Made by a program: the position numbers and the translations under genes
Notes under the pieces: model-generated
The model's database searches: none
What the model was told of the DNA's origin: nothing
What the model saw: the letters and a program-made list of their open reading frames with translations, nothing else
Source of the DNA: TMED27 sp041397865
Lineage (GTDB): Bacteria; Pseudomonadota; Alphaproteobacteria; Micavibrionales; Micavibrionaceae
DNA length: 64,000 nucleotides
Assembly: GCA_041397865.1 (NCBI GenBank)
Contig: JAWKVT010000001.1
Location: 1,481,055-1,545,054 of the forward strand
Direction: 5' to 3'
In this document: positions 35,937-46,108 of the stretch, one piece after another
Layout: each line of letters starts with the position of its first letter
Numbering within the stretch: the first letter of the stretch is position 1

Positions 35937-36443
35937 CTAACGGCATTCACTGGAAATACGCTCATACGCCTTGCTCGACCCGCTCAGACTGAACGTATCG
36001 GTCGTCAGCGTCCCGCGCGAAGACGTACCCGTTACAACCATCTTGCTACCGTCGCCAATAGCCTTGGCCAACTTCCTGTCCGTCTCCGGATCAGGCGCCC
36101 AGGCCGTTTCATCCTGTGTAAACAGGGCAAAATCGCCGCCATCTATACTGACATTCGCTTCACTGCCCGCTTTATAGCTGTAACCGGTAATATAGCTGAA
36201 CACATCACGCGTATTTTCCGCCGGACGGTGCGTAATCAAAGCAAACGGCTCACCCCGCTTGGTATAATCACCCTCTTTAAATTTCGGCTGGCTGGCCATG
36301 TAACAGACTTTGTGCCCATCCTCAAAGAAAACATACACCTCCCAGTCGCCATACGTCGCAAGCAAACGCGGCTGCCCGGCAATCGCCTGAAAAGGAGCAA
36401 ACATGACGCAGAAGGCAAAAAGTGTCAAATACAGTGTTTTCAT
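35937..36443 (-). CDS. IalB-like (invasion associated locus B) secreted protein
   Basis: 168 aa from the ATG at 36443. A signal peptide (about 1-22) ends FQAIAGQ. The mature protein begins LLATYGDWEVYVFFEDGHKVCYMASQPK, the normal opening of the IalB family, and has a second Cys at the very C-terminus (SSEC) for a likely disulfide. Despite the name, the family is widespread in non-pathogenic alphaproteobacteria, and its function is not defined. Confidence 0.8.
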   Translation of the reverse strand: MKTLYLTLFAFCVMFAPFQAIAGQPRLLATYGDWEVYVFFEDGHKVCYMASQPKFKEGDYTKRGEPFALITHRPAENTRDVFSYITGYSYKAGSEANVSIDGGDFALFTQDETAWAPDPETDRKLAKAIGDGSKMVVTGTSSRGTLTTDTFSLSGSSKAYERISSECR

Positions 36444-36521
36444 AGCGCTTTTCTGTTGTATATCGGTTAACAGTGAACGCCGAGTATAAGCCACATGCTT
36501 TTCATGCTCAATACCAAAGCG

Positions 36522-37073
36522 TCAAACTTTTTTCCGCCGCACCTTCCGGCGGGGCGTTCCCGCTTGCATCTCCGGCAACGCCGCATCCGGTCCGCCTGCA
36601 CGAACCGGACGATCAGCAAATCGCCCCATCGAAAGCAACCGGTCATACATCACCAAAGCCCCCGCGACCCCGACATTCACGCAAAACTTCATCGGAATTT
36701 TAATAATGTGATCGCAGCGCTCGACAAGCGCGGGAGAAAGACTGCCCATCTCCGGCCCCAAAACATAAGCCGCCCGCATCGGATGACGAAAGCTCGGCAG
36801 GTCTATCGAATCGGACATGAACTCCACCCCCACCAGCGCGCATTTATCCGGCAACGCCAGCGATTCCACGCTGCTATATTCATAGTACGGAACATGATCG
36901 AACGCATCCGAAGTATCCGAAACCCGCATCAATTCAACATCCACAGCCGGAGCAATCGTAAAGAAAAAATTCGCGCCAAACGAATGCGCAGAACGCGCAA
37001 TCGTGCCCACATTCTGCTCTTTGCTAATGCCCTCAACCCCAATGCCGAAATACCCGCGCATATCTTTATTCAT
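36522..37073 (-). CDS. SpoU-type RNA 2'-O-methyltransferase
   Basis: 183 aa. The SPOUT motifs are present: NVGTIARSAHSFGA (motif 1), YVLGPEMGSLSPALV (motif 2) and IKIPMKFCVNVGVAGALVMYDR (motif 3). The C-terminus is basic (RRKVRRKK) and may bind RNA. It lacks an N-terminal substrate domain, so it resembles TrmL/TrmH-like single-domain enzymes, but the target RNA cannot be named. It lies 4 nt after the aminotransferase gene. Confidence 0.88.
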   Translation of the reverse strand: MNKDMRGYFGIGVEGISKEQNVGTIARSAHSFGANFFFTIAPAVDVELMRVSDTSDAFDHVPYYEYSSVESLALPDKCALVGVEFMSDSIDLPSFRHPMRAAYVLGPEMGSLSPALVERCDHIIKIPMKFCVNVGVAGALVMYDRLLSMGRFADRPVRAGGPDAALPEMQAGTPRRKVRRKKV

Positions 37074-37077
37074 ATCA

Positions 37078-38313
37078 CTAACTTTTCAGCACCGTCTCCA
37101 TCCGCTCCAGCGCTTCGGTAAGACGCCGCTCCGACACCGCAAAACACATACGGATATACCCGGTTGCCGTCTTCCCGAACGCGCAGCCCGGCGAAAGCAA
37201 AACCCCCGCCTCATCAATAAAGCGCTTCGTCATCGCCTTACAGTCCGGCTGCCCGTCAACCTTGAAAAAACCGTAAAACGTTGCCTCCGGATACGCCATT
37301 TGAACATTGCCCAGCCCCGCAAACCGCTCAACCACTAAATCCCGGTTGGAACGCCACAGATCAATCTGGCTTTTCAAAAACGGCTCACCTTCTTCCAAAG
37401 CCGCAATCGCGCCATATTGCGTAAAAGTCGGCGGGCACAAATTATTATACAGCGCCACATCACGAATTTTATCCTCTGCGGCCTGCGGCCCGACAATCCA
37501 CCCCAGCCGCCAGCCCGTCATCGCCCAGCTTTTTGAAAAACTGTTCACCACCAGCAACAAATCCTCATCCTGCGCCACATCCAAAAAACTGTCCGCACGC
37601 AAGTGCTCATGCGAACTTTCGTAAACAAGCCGCCCATACACCTCATCAGCCAGCACCCAGATCCCGCGCTCACGGGCAAAATCCAAAATAGCAGCCATCT
37701 CTTCTTGTGTCGCAGACCAACCAGTCGGATTAGACGGCGTAACCACCAGAATAACCTTTGTTTTTAACGTACAGGCAGAGAAAAGTTTCTCCAGATCCAG
37801 ACTCCACCCCCCTTCATCCGTATAATCGAGCGAAACCTGTTTCGTATCCGCCTGCGTCAACTCCACCGCACCCAGAAGATTTTTCCAGATCGGCGTAATG
37901 GCAACAACCTCGTCACCCTTATCCAGCAAAGCTGCAAGCGATAAATGCATTGCCGTCGAACCTGACGAAGTTACAAAAAACCGGCTAGACGGTATCTCAA
38001 GCTTGTAAATCCGGCGGTAATAATCCGAAAGCGCTTCCCGCAACGGCATTTGCCCCAAAGTCGGCCCATACCCGGTACACCCGTCCTGCATAGCCTTATA
38101 CGCCGCACGAATAATAAAATCAGGTGTCGGAGAATCCCCCTCGCCCTGCCCCAGCGTAATCATATCATGCTTACCCGAAGCATAATTCATCATCTCCACG
38201 CCGGGATTGGCCGTCAGCGCGTGCAAAACGGGACGAAATTTCGGCCCCCTGCGCGTTTCATCAATCGTTTCATCGCCCTGCAAATGTTCGTGACCGATAT
38301 TTTTTACACTCAT
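37078..38313 (-). CDS. pyridoxal-phosphate aminotransferase, class I/II
   Basis: 411 aa, fold type I. The PLP lysine is in NSFSKSWAMTGWRLGW; VTPSNPTGW, VLADEVYGRLVY and the C-terminal GYIRMCFA (substrate-carboxylate Arg) are in place. It is similar in size to aspartate/aromatic aminotransferases of the I-gamma type, but the substrate cannot be fixed from motifs. It shares a transcript with the SpoU gene. Confidence 0.88.
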   Translation of the reverse strand: MSVKNIGHEHLQGDETIDETRRGPKFRPVLHALTANPGVEMMNYASGKHDMITLGQGEGDSPTPDFIIRAAYKAMQDGCTGYGPTLGQMPLREALSDYYRRIYKLEIPSSRFFVTSSGSTAMHLSLAALLDKGDEVVAITPIWKNLLGAVELTQADTKQVSLDYTDEGGWSLDLEKLFSACTLKTKVILVVTPSNPTGWSATQEEMAAILDFARERGIWVLADEVYGRLVYESSHEHLRADSFLDVAQDEDLLLVVNSFSKSWAMTGWRLGWIVGPQAAEDKIRDVALYNNLCPPTFTQYGAIAALEEGEPFLKSQIDLWRSNRDLVVERFAGLGNVQMAYPEATFYGFFKVDGQPDCKAMTKRFIDEAGVLLSPGCAFGKTATGYIRMCFAVSERRLTEALERMETVLKS

Positions 38314-38542
38314 TTTTTAAACCTTTACTGCCTGCACCGCGCGTAAAGAGGCGGCGGAATATATCTTTCTAAATTTTTGAAAATCTGACTTGAACGTACG
38401 CTTTCGTACTATGAGCTTAAATATAAACGGGACTAGCCCGCCGCGCTCGTTGCGGCAGATGCTATTTGAAAAACAAAACTGCGACTATCCATATTCATAA
38501 ATTCATTAAAGCCATGAAGTTTTGTGCAGCGCAAGCTTTTTG
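38314..38542. other. intergenic stretch with three small hairpins
   Basis: No gene seen. Short stems are GTACG/CGTAC (38396-38409), CGGG/CCCG (38428-38440) and GCCGC/GCGGC (38440-38456). It lies upstream of the aminotransferase gene and downstream of the acetoacetyl-CoA synthetase gene, both on the minus strand, so the stems may end transcription of the latter. No T-run confirms that. Confidence 0.35.
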
Positions 38543-40597
38543 TTACGCCGCGTCCGTAAAGCCGTACACATCTTTTGCACGAAATTCTTGTCCAATGCGC
38601 AAAAACAACTCAACCTTAAGCTCTCCGCCTTCATCCACGCCGTATGTTTCGGCCGCCTTAATATCCTTACCCGCCAGCGCCTGCGCTGTCGGTTTTTCTG
38701 CCTTTTTCCCGTTTGGCGTTTTCAACACATACGGCACAAAAATAATCTCATGCGGGCAACACAAACGCCCAACGGAATCAGAAATAATGCCCTTAATCTG
38801 CCGGATAAAATCTTCACCATTCTCCTGACCCACCAAAAACAACACCGTGTGATCTCCACCTTTGGCATCTTTAAAACTCGCAGCCAGCGCATCACCGATT
38901 TTTCCGGCCATATCCGGATGCTCAAGCGCATCATAAAGCTGCTGCGTGCCAATACGTACACCGCCCTGGTTAAGCGTTGTGTCGCTGCGCCCCTCAACCA
39001 CAAGCTGCCCGCCGGGCATTTTCTTCACCGCATCCCCATGCCGCCATACCGGCGGGTCACAATCGAAATATTCGAAATATTCAGCCCGAAACCGCGCCCC
39101 GTCCGCATCATTCCAGAAATATAACGGACGCGAGGCAAATGGCCGTTTAATGACCAGCTCTCCAACCTCACCCTCAGCCAAAACCGCGCCTTCATCATTC
39201 CAAATATCCACATCCATACCCAAAACCGGCCCCTTAAGCTGCCCGGCCACGGTCGGCAAAAACGGATTCGCCCAACTATAACCGCCAACAAAATCGGTCC
39301 CGCCACACACCCCATTTATGCTTAAGCCCTGTTTTATAGAATCATTCACATAACAAAAACCATCTTCGGAAAGAACCGAACCCGTATACATGAGCGAGCG
39401 CAACCTCGACAAATCCAGACCTTTCCCCGTCACACCGCTTCTCATCCATACATCATGGATAATCGCCGCCGCCGTCCCCAAATGGCTGCACCCGTAATCA
39501 GCCGCAAATTGCAACTGCGCACCCGGCACCGGATAAGCCGGATTACCGTCATAAATCAGTATTGTCGCGCCCTGCGCCAAACCGCTGGCCAACCAGTTAA
39601 ACATCATCCAACTCGTCGTCGAATGAAAAAACACCCGGTCGCCAAGCCTTACATCCGACTGTAGTTGATGCTCAATCGCGTGCTTAAGAAGCGTCCCGCC
39701 AACCCCGTGCACAAAACATTTCGGTTTCCCCGTCGAACCCGATGAAAATAAAATCGCCAGCGGCCGGTTAAAATCACGGCGAACAAATTCAATCTTTTTC
39801 GCCTGTACGTCTTTCAAAACATCACGAGAAAGCGCAGTATTTTTCAAACCCGATAGATCTGGCTCATCCTTCAAGTTGGGAATCACAATCGTACGTTCGA
39901 TACTGCGAACCTCGTCTTGCAATTGCGCAATCAAACCTATCCGGTCTTCTTCTTTTCCCGGTTGCCCTTCCCGCGCCATATGCGTATAACCATCCACAGC
40001 AATCAGAATTTTCGGTTTGATCTGCGCAAACCGCGCCGCCGTGGCCTGCGCCCCCATCTCGGTTCCCACAGACGAAAACACCGCCCCGCACTGCGCAGCC
40101 GCCATCATCAAAATATACGCCTCCGGCCCATGCGGCAGATACGTCGCAACCCGATCTCCCTCACCTATACCAAGCTTTTCGAGCGCTTGTTCCCAAACGC
40201 TCACCGCATCATAAAGCTCCCGCCAACTCAAAACCCTGTCTTCTTGAACGCCGGCCGTGCGGGAAATAATAGCCGGTTCTTCCGGATGTGTTTGAACGCG
40301 TTTCAACATATTTTCAGCAAAACTAATCTTTGCATCTGGAAAAAACGATGCCTCCAAAATACTTCCGGCATTGCTGATAACATCCCCGCTTTTATCCCCG
40401 ACAATCCCGCAAAAATCCCACACCGCATCGTGAAATATCTCAAGATTTTCAACGGACCATCGATGCAATTTCGAGTAAGCCTCGGCCCCGGCTTCCCCGA
40501 AACCCTCGCCCGTACGCGCCTGCACAAACGCCGCAAACCCGCCAAGCCGTGAGCTTTCCATCTCTTCTAATGTTGGCTGATGAAGTATTTTAGGCAT
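38543..40597 (-). CDS. acetoacetyl-CoA synthetase
   Basis: 684 aa adenylate-forming enzyme. The N-terminal block LHRWSVENLEIFHDAVWDF and FPDAKISFAENMLKR is characteristic of acetoacetate-CoA ligases. AMP binding uses ILFSSGSTGKPKCFVHG, and the later YGCSHLGTAAAI, GGTDFVGGY, VWRHGDAVK and the catalytic Lys in LKTPNGKKAEKP are all present. It activates acetoacetate, for ketone body or PHB use. A run of about ten C lies directly before the start codon (G-run in the message), forming the ribosome site. Confidence 0.87.
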   Translation of the reverse strand: MPKILHQPTLEEMESSRLGGFAAFVQARTGEGFGEAGAEAYSKLHRWSVENLEIFHDAVWDFCGIVGDKSGDVISNAGSILEASFFPDAKISFAENMLKRVQTHPEEPAIISRTAGVQEDRVLSWRELYDAVSVWEQALEKLGIGEGDRVATYLPHGPEAYILMMAAAQCGAVFSSVGTEMGAQATAARFAQIKPKILIAVDGYTHMAREGQPGKEEDRIGLIAQLQDEVRSIERTIVIPNLKDEPDLSGLKNTALSRDVLKDVQAKKIEFVRRDFNRPLAILFSSGSTGKPKCFVHGVGGTLLKHAIEHQLQSDVRLGDRVFFHSTTSWMMFNWLASGLAQGATILIYDGNPAYPVPGAQLQFAADYGCSHLGTAAAIIHDVWMRSGVTGKGLDLSRLRSLMYTGSVLSEDGFCYVNDSIKQGLSINGVCGGTDFVGGYSWANPFLPTVAGQLKGPVLGMDVDIWNDEGAVLAEGEVGELVIKRPFASRPLYFWNDADGARFRAEYFEYFDCDPPVWRHGDAVKKMPGGQLVVEGRSDTTLNQGGVRIGTQQLYDALEHPDMAGKIGDALAASFKDAKGGDHTVLFLVGQENGEDFIRQIKGIISDSVGRLCCPHEIIFVPYVLKTPNGKKAEKPTAQALAGKDIKAAETYGVDEGGELKVELFLRIGQEFRAKDVYGFTDAA

Positions 40598-40717
40598 CCC
40601 CCCCCCCTAAAATTAAATGTAACGCTACGCTAAGATTAACCGAATAGATCTATAGAATTAAAGTTATAAATCATTATCATGTAAGCGATGACTTTGAATA
40701 AAAAGGGCCGTCCATCC

Positions 40718-42814
40718 ATGCGCATTCTATTTTTAATTTTATCGCTGTTTTTAACGCTCTCTTTGCCTTCAAACGCAATCGCACAAGACCCGCTGGTTAA
40801 AATCCGTATCCTGCCTGAAAAAGGCAAAATCGCGCCCGATGAAAACATATGGATCGCCATCGAGCAATCCATCACCCCCCACTGGCATACCTATTGGAAA
40901 AACCCCGGCGATTCAGGAACAACCCCATCCATAACCTGGACCCTGCCCGAAGGCTTCGAAATAAGCGAAATTCACTGGCCCGCGCCGCACAAACTGCCCT
41001 ACGGCCCGCTCCTCAATTACGGTTACGAAGATAAAGCCATCCTGCTGCAAAAATTAACCGCGCCCGAAACACTCCCCGATGGCCCGCTGGAACTCACCGC
41101 AGAAATCGAACTCCTCGTCTGTAAGGAAGAGTGCATCCCCGAATACGGTTCACACCCGCTAACCCTCAACGGCCCGAACGCCGCCATAGAAGATAACAGC
41201 CCCTATATTCAGGCTGCCAGACAAGACCTTCCAGAAAAAACCAACTGGCCGGTATATCACAGTGAAAACAACGGTGATTTTGTATTAAATATCACTGCAC
41301 CTACAGATATTCTGTCACAGATAAACCTCGCCAGCATGGCCTTTTTTCCGGAAGAATGGGGTCTGCTCAGCAACACGGCCCCCGTACAGGCTTTAATTCA
41401 GGATAACACCCTCATCCTAAAACAAACCCGCGGAGAACGCGCCATAAATAGCGTAAAAGAATTTACCGGCATTTTAAGCTTCCAAACAATGGACGGTGAA
41501 AAACAAAACTACGAAATAACGACAAAATACAAAGCCGCACAAGCACCGCAAACCGCCAATGCCGCTGCACCGGCAGAAAACTCAAGAATAGCGCAAGCCC
41601 TCCTCTTCGCCCTGCTCGGCGGACTCATCCTTAATCTCATGCCCTGCGTCTTCCCGGTGCTGTCAATTAAGGCGCTCAGCCTCGTGAAAATCGCCGAAAA
41701 ACATCCAGAAATCGCCCGCCGCCACGGCCTGTCCTACACCGCCGGGGTAATCTCCAGCTTCCTGCTCATCGCCGGAACGCTCATCGCGCTGCAAACCGGC
41801 GGTACAGAAATCGGCTGGGGCTTCCAGCTTCAGAACCCGTGGATTGTCGGCGCGCTCAGCTACCTGCTGTTCGTAATCGGCCTCAACCTCATCGGCTTTT
41901 TTGAACTTGCCAACCCTTTTGCCAATCTCGGCGGACGGCTCGCCCAAAATGAAGGCTTGCCCGGCTCGTTCTTCACCGGCATTCTGGCCACACTCGTCGC
42001 CACACCGTGCACCGCGCCTTTTATGGCTGGCGCGATAGGCTTCGCCTTCACCCAGCCCCCGCCGGTCTCACTCACAATTTTCGCAGCATTAGGCCTGGGC
42101 CTGGCTCTGCCATACCTCACACTATCCTTCGTTCCTTCCTTGCAAAAAGCCCTTCCAAAACCCGGACCGTGGATGGATATTTTCAAACAGACTCTGGCCT
42201 TCCCGATGTTTATGGCCGCCCTGTGGCTACTCTGGGTACTGGCCCAACAAACCGACACAATGGGAATCACCACCGCGCTCTTCGGCGCCATCCTGCTCAC
42301 CTTCAGCATATGGATGTTCAAACACATCCCCGAAAAACCCCTCACCCACAACATCACCCGCGCCATCGCCGTTCTATCGGTTATCGCAGCTTTCGTCCTT
42401 CTTCCCACAAAAACAAATGCCCCGCAAAACAACCCTGCAATCGAAGCCACCTACAGCTTCGGCCAACCCTTCTCACAAATTCGCCTTGAACAGGAACTCA
42501 ACGGCGACACCCCTGTTTTCACCGAAATGACTGCAGCCTGGTGCATTACCTGCAAGGTCAACCACAAAATCGCCATAAACACCGCCGCGACAAAAACCCT
42601 CTTTGCAAAACATAACGTGCAATATCTGATTGGCGACTGGACAAATGAAGACCCGGAAATCACTAAATATTTGCAAAAGCATGGAAGAAACGGAGTACCG
42701 CTCTATGTCTATTATGGCCCCCGCGACCCTGTAACCAAACAGCGCCCGCAGCCGAAACTATTACCACAGGTGCTGACACCTGATACGATAAAGAATTATA
42801 TCGAAGGAGATTAA
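40718..42814 (+). CDS. DsbD-family protein-disulfide reductase
   Basis: 698 aa. Signal peptide at 1-22 (ending NAIAQ). A periplasmic domain (about 25-280) includes ELLVCKEECIPE. Eight membrane helices (about 290-560) start with NLMPCVFPVLSIKAL and contain VATPCTAPFMAGAIGF, the two Cys of the DsbD core. The C-terminal thioredoxin domain has AAWCITCKVNH. It passes electrons from the cytosol to periplasmic thiol proteins. The ATG at 40718 was chosen because it places the signal peptide at the start; 40688 is an alternative. Only 2 nt separate it from the redoxin gene. Confidence 0.88.
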   Translation: MRILFLILSLFLTLSLPSNAIAQDPLVKIRILPEKGKIAPDENIWIAIEQSITPHWHTYWKNPGDSGTTPSITWTLPEGFEISEIHWPAPHKLPYGPLLNYGYEDKAILLQKLTAPETLPDGPLELTAEIELLVCKEECIPEYGSHPLTLNGPNAAIEDNSPYIQAARQDLPEKTNWPVYHSENNGDFVLNITAPTDILSQINLASMAFFPEEWGLLSNTAPVQALIQDNTLILKQTRGERAINSVKEFTGILSFQTMDGEKQNYEITTKYKAAQAPQTANAAAPAENSRIAQALLFALLGGLILNLMPCVFPVLSIKALSLVKIAEKHPEIARRHGLSYTAGVISSFLLIAGTLIALQTGGTEIGWGFQLQNPWIVGALSYLLFVIGLNLIGFFELANPFANLGGRLAQNEGLPGSFFTGILATLVATPCTAPFMAGAIGFAFTQPPPVSLTIFAALGLGLALPYLTLSFVPSLQKALPKPGPWMDIFKQTLAFPMFMAALWLLWVLAQQTDTMGITTALFGAILLTFSIWMFKHIPEKPLTHNITRAIAVLSVIAAFVLLPTKTNAPQNNPAIEATYSFGQPFSQIRLEQELNGDTPVFTEMTAAWCITCKVNHKIAINTAATKTLFAKHNVQYLIGDWTNEDPEITKYLQKHGRNGVPLYVYYGPRDPVTKQRPQPKLLPQVLTPDTIKNYIEGD

Positions 42815-42816
42815 CC

Positions 42817-43425
42817 ATGCCTAAAATTATCGCCTACACCATGGCCGCGGCCATCTTGATATTCTCAGCCCTGCCCGTAAACGCGGCTGTAGAAATCGGC
42901 AAACCCGCCCCGGAAATCGAAGCCGTAGATACAAATGGCAACCCTTTCAAGCTCAGCGATCATAAAGGTAAAATCGTCGTCCTCGAATGGACAAACCACC
43001 AATGCCCGTTCGTCGTAAAACACTACGGTTCCGGCAATATGCAGGCCGTCCAAAAAACCGCCCGCGACCAAGACGCCGAATGGATTTCCATCGTCTCCTC
43101 CGCCCCTGAGCGTCAGGGCCATGTCAGCGCCGAAGAAGCCAACGCGATCACCGCTGATAACGGCGCGAAAATCACCGCCAAAATCCTCGATGAAAACGGT
43201 GAAATCGGCAAACGCTATAATGCCATGACAACCCCGCATATGTTCGTGATCGACGCCGAAGGCAACGTCGCCTATGCAGGTGCAATCGACAGCAACTCCA
43301 GCCCCAACCCCAAAACAATTGAAGGCGCAACGAACTACGTCCTCGCCGCTATAGAAAGCCTGAACAACGGAACCCCTGTCGAGATTTCACAAACCCGGCC
43401 CTATGGCTGCGCTGTGAAATATTAA
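42817..43425 (+). CDS. secreted redoxin-domain (thioredoxin-like) protein
   Basis: 202 aa with a signal peptide (1-23, ending VNAA). The thioredoxin fold opens with IGKPAPEIEAVDTNGNPFKLSDHKG and has one Cys in TNHQCPFVVKHY where thioredoxins have CxxC. A second Cys lies near the C-terminus (PYGCAVKY). MTTPHMFVID carries the cis-Pro. It lies immediately downstream of the DsbD-like reductase and is the likely recipient of its electrons in the periplasm. Confidence 0.82.
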   Translation: MPKIIAYTMAAAILIFSALPVNAAVEIGKPAPEIEAVDTNGNPFKLSDHKGKIVVLEWTNHQCPFVVKHYGSGNMQAVQKTARDQDAEWISIVSSAPERQGHVSAEEANAITADNGAKITAKILDENGEIGKRYNAMTTPHMFVIDAEGNVAYAGAIDSNSSPNPKTIEGATNYVLAAIESLNNGTPVEISQTRPYGCAVKY

Positions 43426-43521
43426 ATGCAAAAGTTACCGGCACAGGCCGCTTGTCAGCTTTACGCATTTGCCGTATTCTGGAGACAGTGATTCGTTGAT
43501 CCTGAAGTCTGCCGCACCCCC

Positions 43522-45126
43522 ATGCCCGTAAAAGCAAAAAAAACAAAAACGCCGTCCTCACCGCCTCAAACCTCATATGAAATGCGGCTCGATGATTTCA
43601 ATCAAGCAGATCTGGAAATCTTCCTTGAAATTTCCGACGAATCCTTGGTCATCCTCAACAATCTGGGTAAAATCGTAAAATGCAATCAGGCCTTTCTTGA
43701 TCTGACGGCCTATGATCCTGAATCTCTGAAAGCCGTACATTTTCTCGATCTTTTTGACGATCGTGACAAACCACTGATCCGCAACGCCGTAAAAGCATTC
43801 GACACTCGAAACATGAACACCGGCCAACCGGTCTTTAAGTTTGAAACACGAATTCTAACAAAAAACGGCGAACCCCGATGGATCGAATGGCGTAAACAAC
43901 TCTGCCGCAACCACCTTTACTGCTCCGGACGCGACATCACGGAAATCAAGACACAGGAAAAAGAACTCAACCGCCGTGAAAAACAACTCTCTCAAGCCGA
44001 AGGCATTGGCCGCATGGGGCACTGGAGCTGGACCATCGGTGACGAAACCATGGACTGGTCCGAAGAGATTTACAGAATTTTCGGCGTCAATGCGCAAACC
44101 TTCAACCCAACGCTCCACAATATGGACTCCATGGTCCACCGCGAAGATATCGCCCGCGTAAATCAGGCCTTCCAACGCGCCGTCATCGCCGAAAACGATT
44201 ACGACATGGAATTCAGAATCAAACGGCCTGACGGCGAAATCCGTTATATCCGCTGCGAAGGCCGCTGTTCTTTTAACAATAGCGGAGAGGTCATCGCCCT
44301 TTACGGTATCATGCAGGACATGACCGAGCGCATGCTCTATGAAAGCGACCTGCGCAAAGCTAAAGAGCAGGCCGAAGCCGCTTACGCCTCACGCACGCAG
44401 TTTCTTGCCAATATGAGCCACGAACTACGCACCCCCCTGAACGCCATCATCGGTTTTTCCGAAATGGTCGAACGCCAGCTCCTCGGCCCCATCGGCACCG
44501 AAAAATACCTGGAATATATCGCCGGCATCCGCGAAAGCGGCCAGCACCTGCTCGATCTCATCAGCGATATCCTTGACATGTCAAAAATTGAAGCCGGCAA
44601 ATACGAACTCAATCTGGAAGAAATCAACATCGCTAAACTCTTGCAGCTCGCAATACATATGATGGAAGGCCGCGCCCACGAATCCGGCGTTAAAATGCAT
44701 TTCGACCAAGACTTCCCGGAAAACCTGAAAATCATTGCCGACCGCCGCGCTCTGCTGCAAATCATGCTCAACCTGCTCTCAAACGCCGTAAAATTTTCGG
44801 AAAACGGCGGAAAAGTCACACTTTCCGCACTTGAACGTGAACATCATCTCGTTGTCAAAGTCATCGACAACGGTTGTGGCATTCCCGCCCACAAGCTCGC
44901 CAGCGTCACCCGCCCCTTTGAACAGGTATCATCCTCTTACGCCCGCAATCATGAAGGATCGGGACTGGGTCTGGCAATCAGCAAGGAATTAACGGAAATA
45001 CAAGGCGGCGGACTATTCATCGAATCAAAAGTAAATGAAGGCACAACAGTCACCATACGCCTGCCCTACGACGTGCATGAAGCGATCGGCAAGAAAAATC
45101 AGACGCAGGAGCCCTCGCGTCCCTAA
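43522..45126 (+). CDS. PAS-domain sensor histidine kinase
   Basis: 534 aa without membrane helices, so cytosolic. PAS 1 spans about 30-155 and PAS 2 about 165-280; each ends in a PAC-like sequence (SGRDITEIK and YGIMQDMTERM). The phospho-acceptor is H300 in FLANMSHELRTPLNAIIGFSEM. The ATPase has NLLSNAVKFSE, DNGCGIP and GSGLGLAIS boxes. The ligand and the response regulator are not in the window. The final 4 nt overlap the convergent SDR gene. Confidence 0.93.
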   Translation: MPVKAKKTKTPSSPPQTSYEMRLDDFNQADLEIFLEISDESLVILNNLGKIVKCNQAFLDLTAYDPESLKAVHFLDLFDDRDKPLIRNAVKAFDTRNMNTGQPVFKFETRILTKNGEPRWIEWRKQLCRNHLYCSGRDITEIKTQEKELNRREKQLSQAEGIGRMGHWSWTIGDETMDWSEEIYRIFGVNAQTFNPTLHNMDSMVHREDIARVNQAFQRAVIAENDYDMEFRIKRPDGEIRYIRCEGRCSFNNSGEVIALYGIMQDMTERMLYESDLRKAKEQAEAAYASRTQFLANMSHELRTPLNAIIGFSEMVERQLLGPIGTEKYLEYIAGIRESGQHLLDLISDILDMSKIEAGKYELNLEEINIAKLLQLAIHMMEGRAHESGVKMHFDQDFPENLKIIADRRALLQIMLNLLSNAVKFSENGGKVTLSALEREHHLVVKVIDNGCGIPAHKLASVTRPFEQVSSSYARNHEGSGLGLAISKELTEIQGGGLFIESKVNEGTTVTIRLPYDVHEAIGKKNQTQEPSRP

Positions 45127-46043
45127 ACCGCACCACCCTTCGACTGAAAAATCGAAATCGCATATTCCTCCGCATCAAGGCAACCTTTAAGCCCCTCCCT
45201 GTAGGTCCCGTATTTCAGTGCGCCAACCAGTTCCGCCTTCATCCGCTCATTACGCACACGCTTATTATCATTATAAAAGCTTCGCGCCATCGGCGACAAA
45301 TCAGCCACATCATACGGTTCAAGCGCAGGCACAGGACGGCCCAGCAACTCACAAGCATAGGCAATCACCTCATGGCTCGGCACCGCCTCATCATCAGCAA
45401 AATTATAAATCCGCCCCGGTTTTGGATTTTCCATGGAAGCCAAAAGCCCGCGAACGATATCCTCAACATGAATGCGGCTAAACGCATGTCCCGGTTTATC
45501 AATGCGCCGGGCCACACCTGCACGAATTGAATCCAGCGCGCTGCGGCCCGGCCCGTAAATTCCGGCCAAACGGAAAATATGAACCGGCAAGCCATGCGCT
45601 TCGTGCAAAGAAAGCCACTGATCCTCAGCCTTCTGTCGGCGCGACCCCCGCCGGCTCGTCGGTCGCCTCTCTGAAGATTCATCAACCCACTCTCCACCGC
45701 GATCACCATACACCCCGGTAGTTGAGAGGTAACCGACCCACTCAAGGCTATCAAGCTTCAAAATATCATCCACATGCGCCAAAAAGCTTGGATCGCCTTC
45801 ATCACCCGGCGGCGTAGAAATCAAAAGATGCGTCGTACCTCTAAGAAGGACATCAGGATCTGCAAGCGGCGTCTTCATATCAAAAAAAGAAGCGCTTATG
45901 CCCCGCCCGCTCAAAAGCGCTTTTTTCTCGGGATCGCGCGTCGTACCATGAACGCTCCACCCCCCACGCTGCATAAGGTCATGCCCGAGATAATCACAAC
46001 AATAACCGTATCCAAAACAAAACAACCTGTGTGGGTTTGTCAT
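45123..46043 (-). CDS. SDR-family NAD(P)-dependent epimerase/dehydratase-like protein
   Basis: 306 aa Rossmann protein of the extended SDR type. The nucleotide loop is unusual (GYGYCCDYL instead of GxxGxxG). YLSTTGVYGDRGGEWVDE has the Tyr typical of these enzymes and FRLAGIYGPGRSALD follows. It resembles YeeZ-like proteins of unknown reaction. It converges on the histidine kinase gene. Confidence 0.82.
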   Translation of the reverse strand: MTNPHRLFCFGYGYCCDYLGHDLMQRGGWSVHGTTRDPEKKALLSGRGISASFFDMKTPLADPDVLLRGTTHLLISTPPGDEGDPSFLAHVDDILKLDSLEWVGYLSTTGVYGDRGGEWVDESSERRPTSRRGSRRQKAEDQWLSLHEAHGLPVHIFRLAGIYGPGRSALDSIRAGVARRIDKPGHAFSRIHVEDIVRGLLASMENPKPGRIYNFADDEAVPSHEVIAYACELLGRPVPALEPYDVADLSPMARSFYNDNKRVRNERMKAELVGALKYGTYREGLKGCLDAEEYAISIFQSKGGAV

Positions 46044-46108
46044 TCAACCAGTCCCGTCTACCCTTAACTATAAAATTATAAACGCCGCACACGCCGGTAA
46101 AAAACCGT

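Noticed and set aside
38396..38456. tRNA-like or riboswitch-like structure in the gap before the aminotransferase gene
   Set aside because: The stems are short and independent, and no T-loop, acceptor pairing or known aptamer motif is present.
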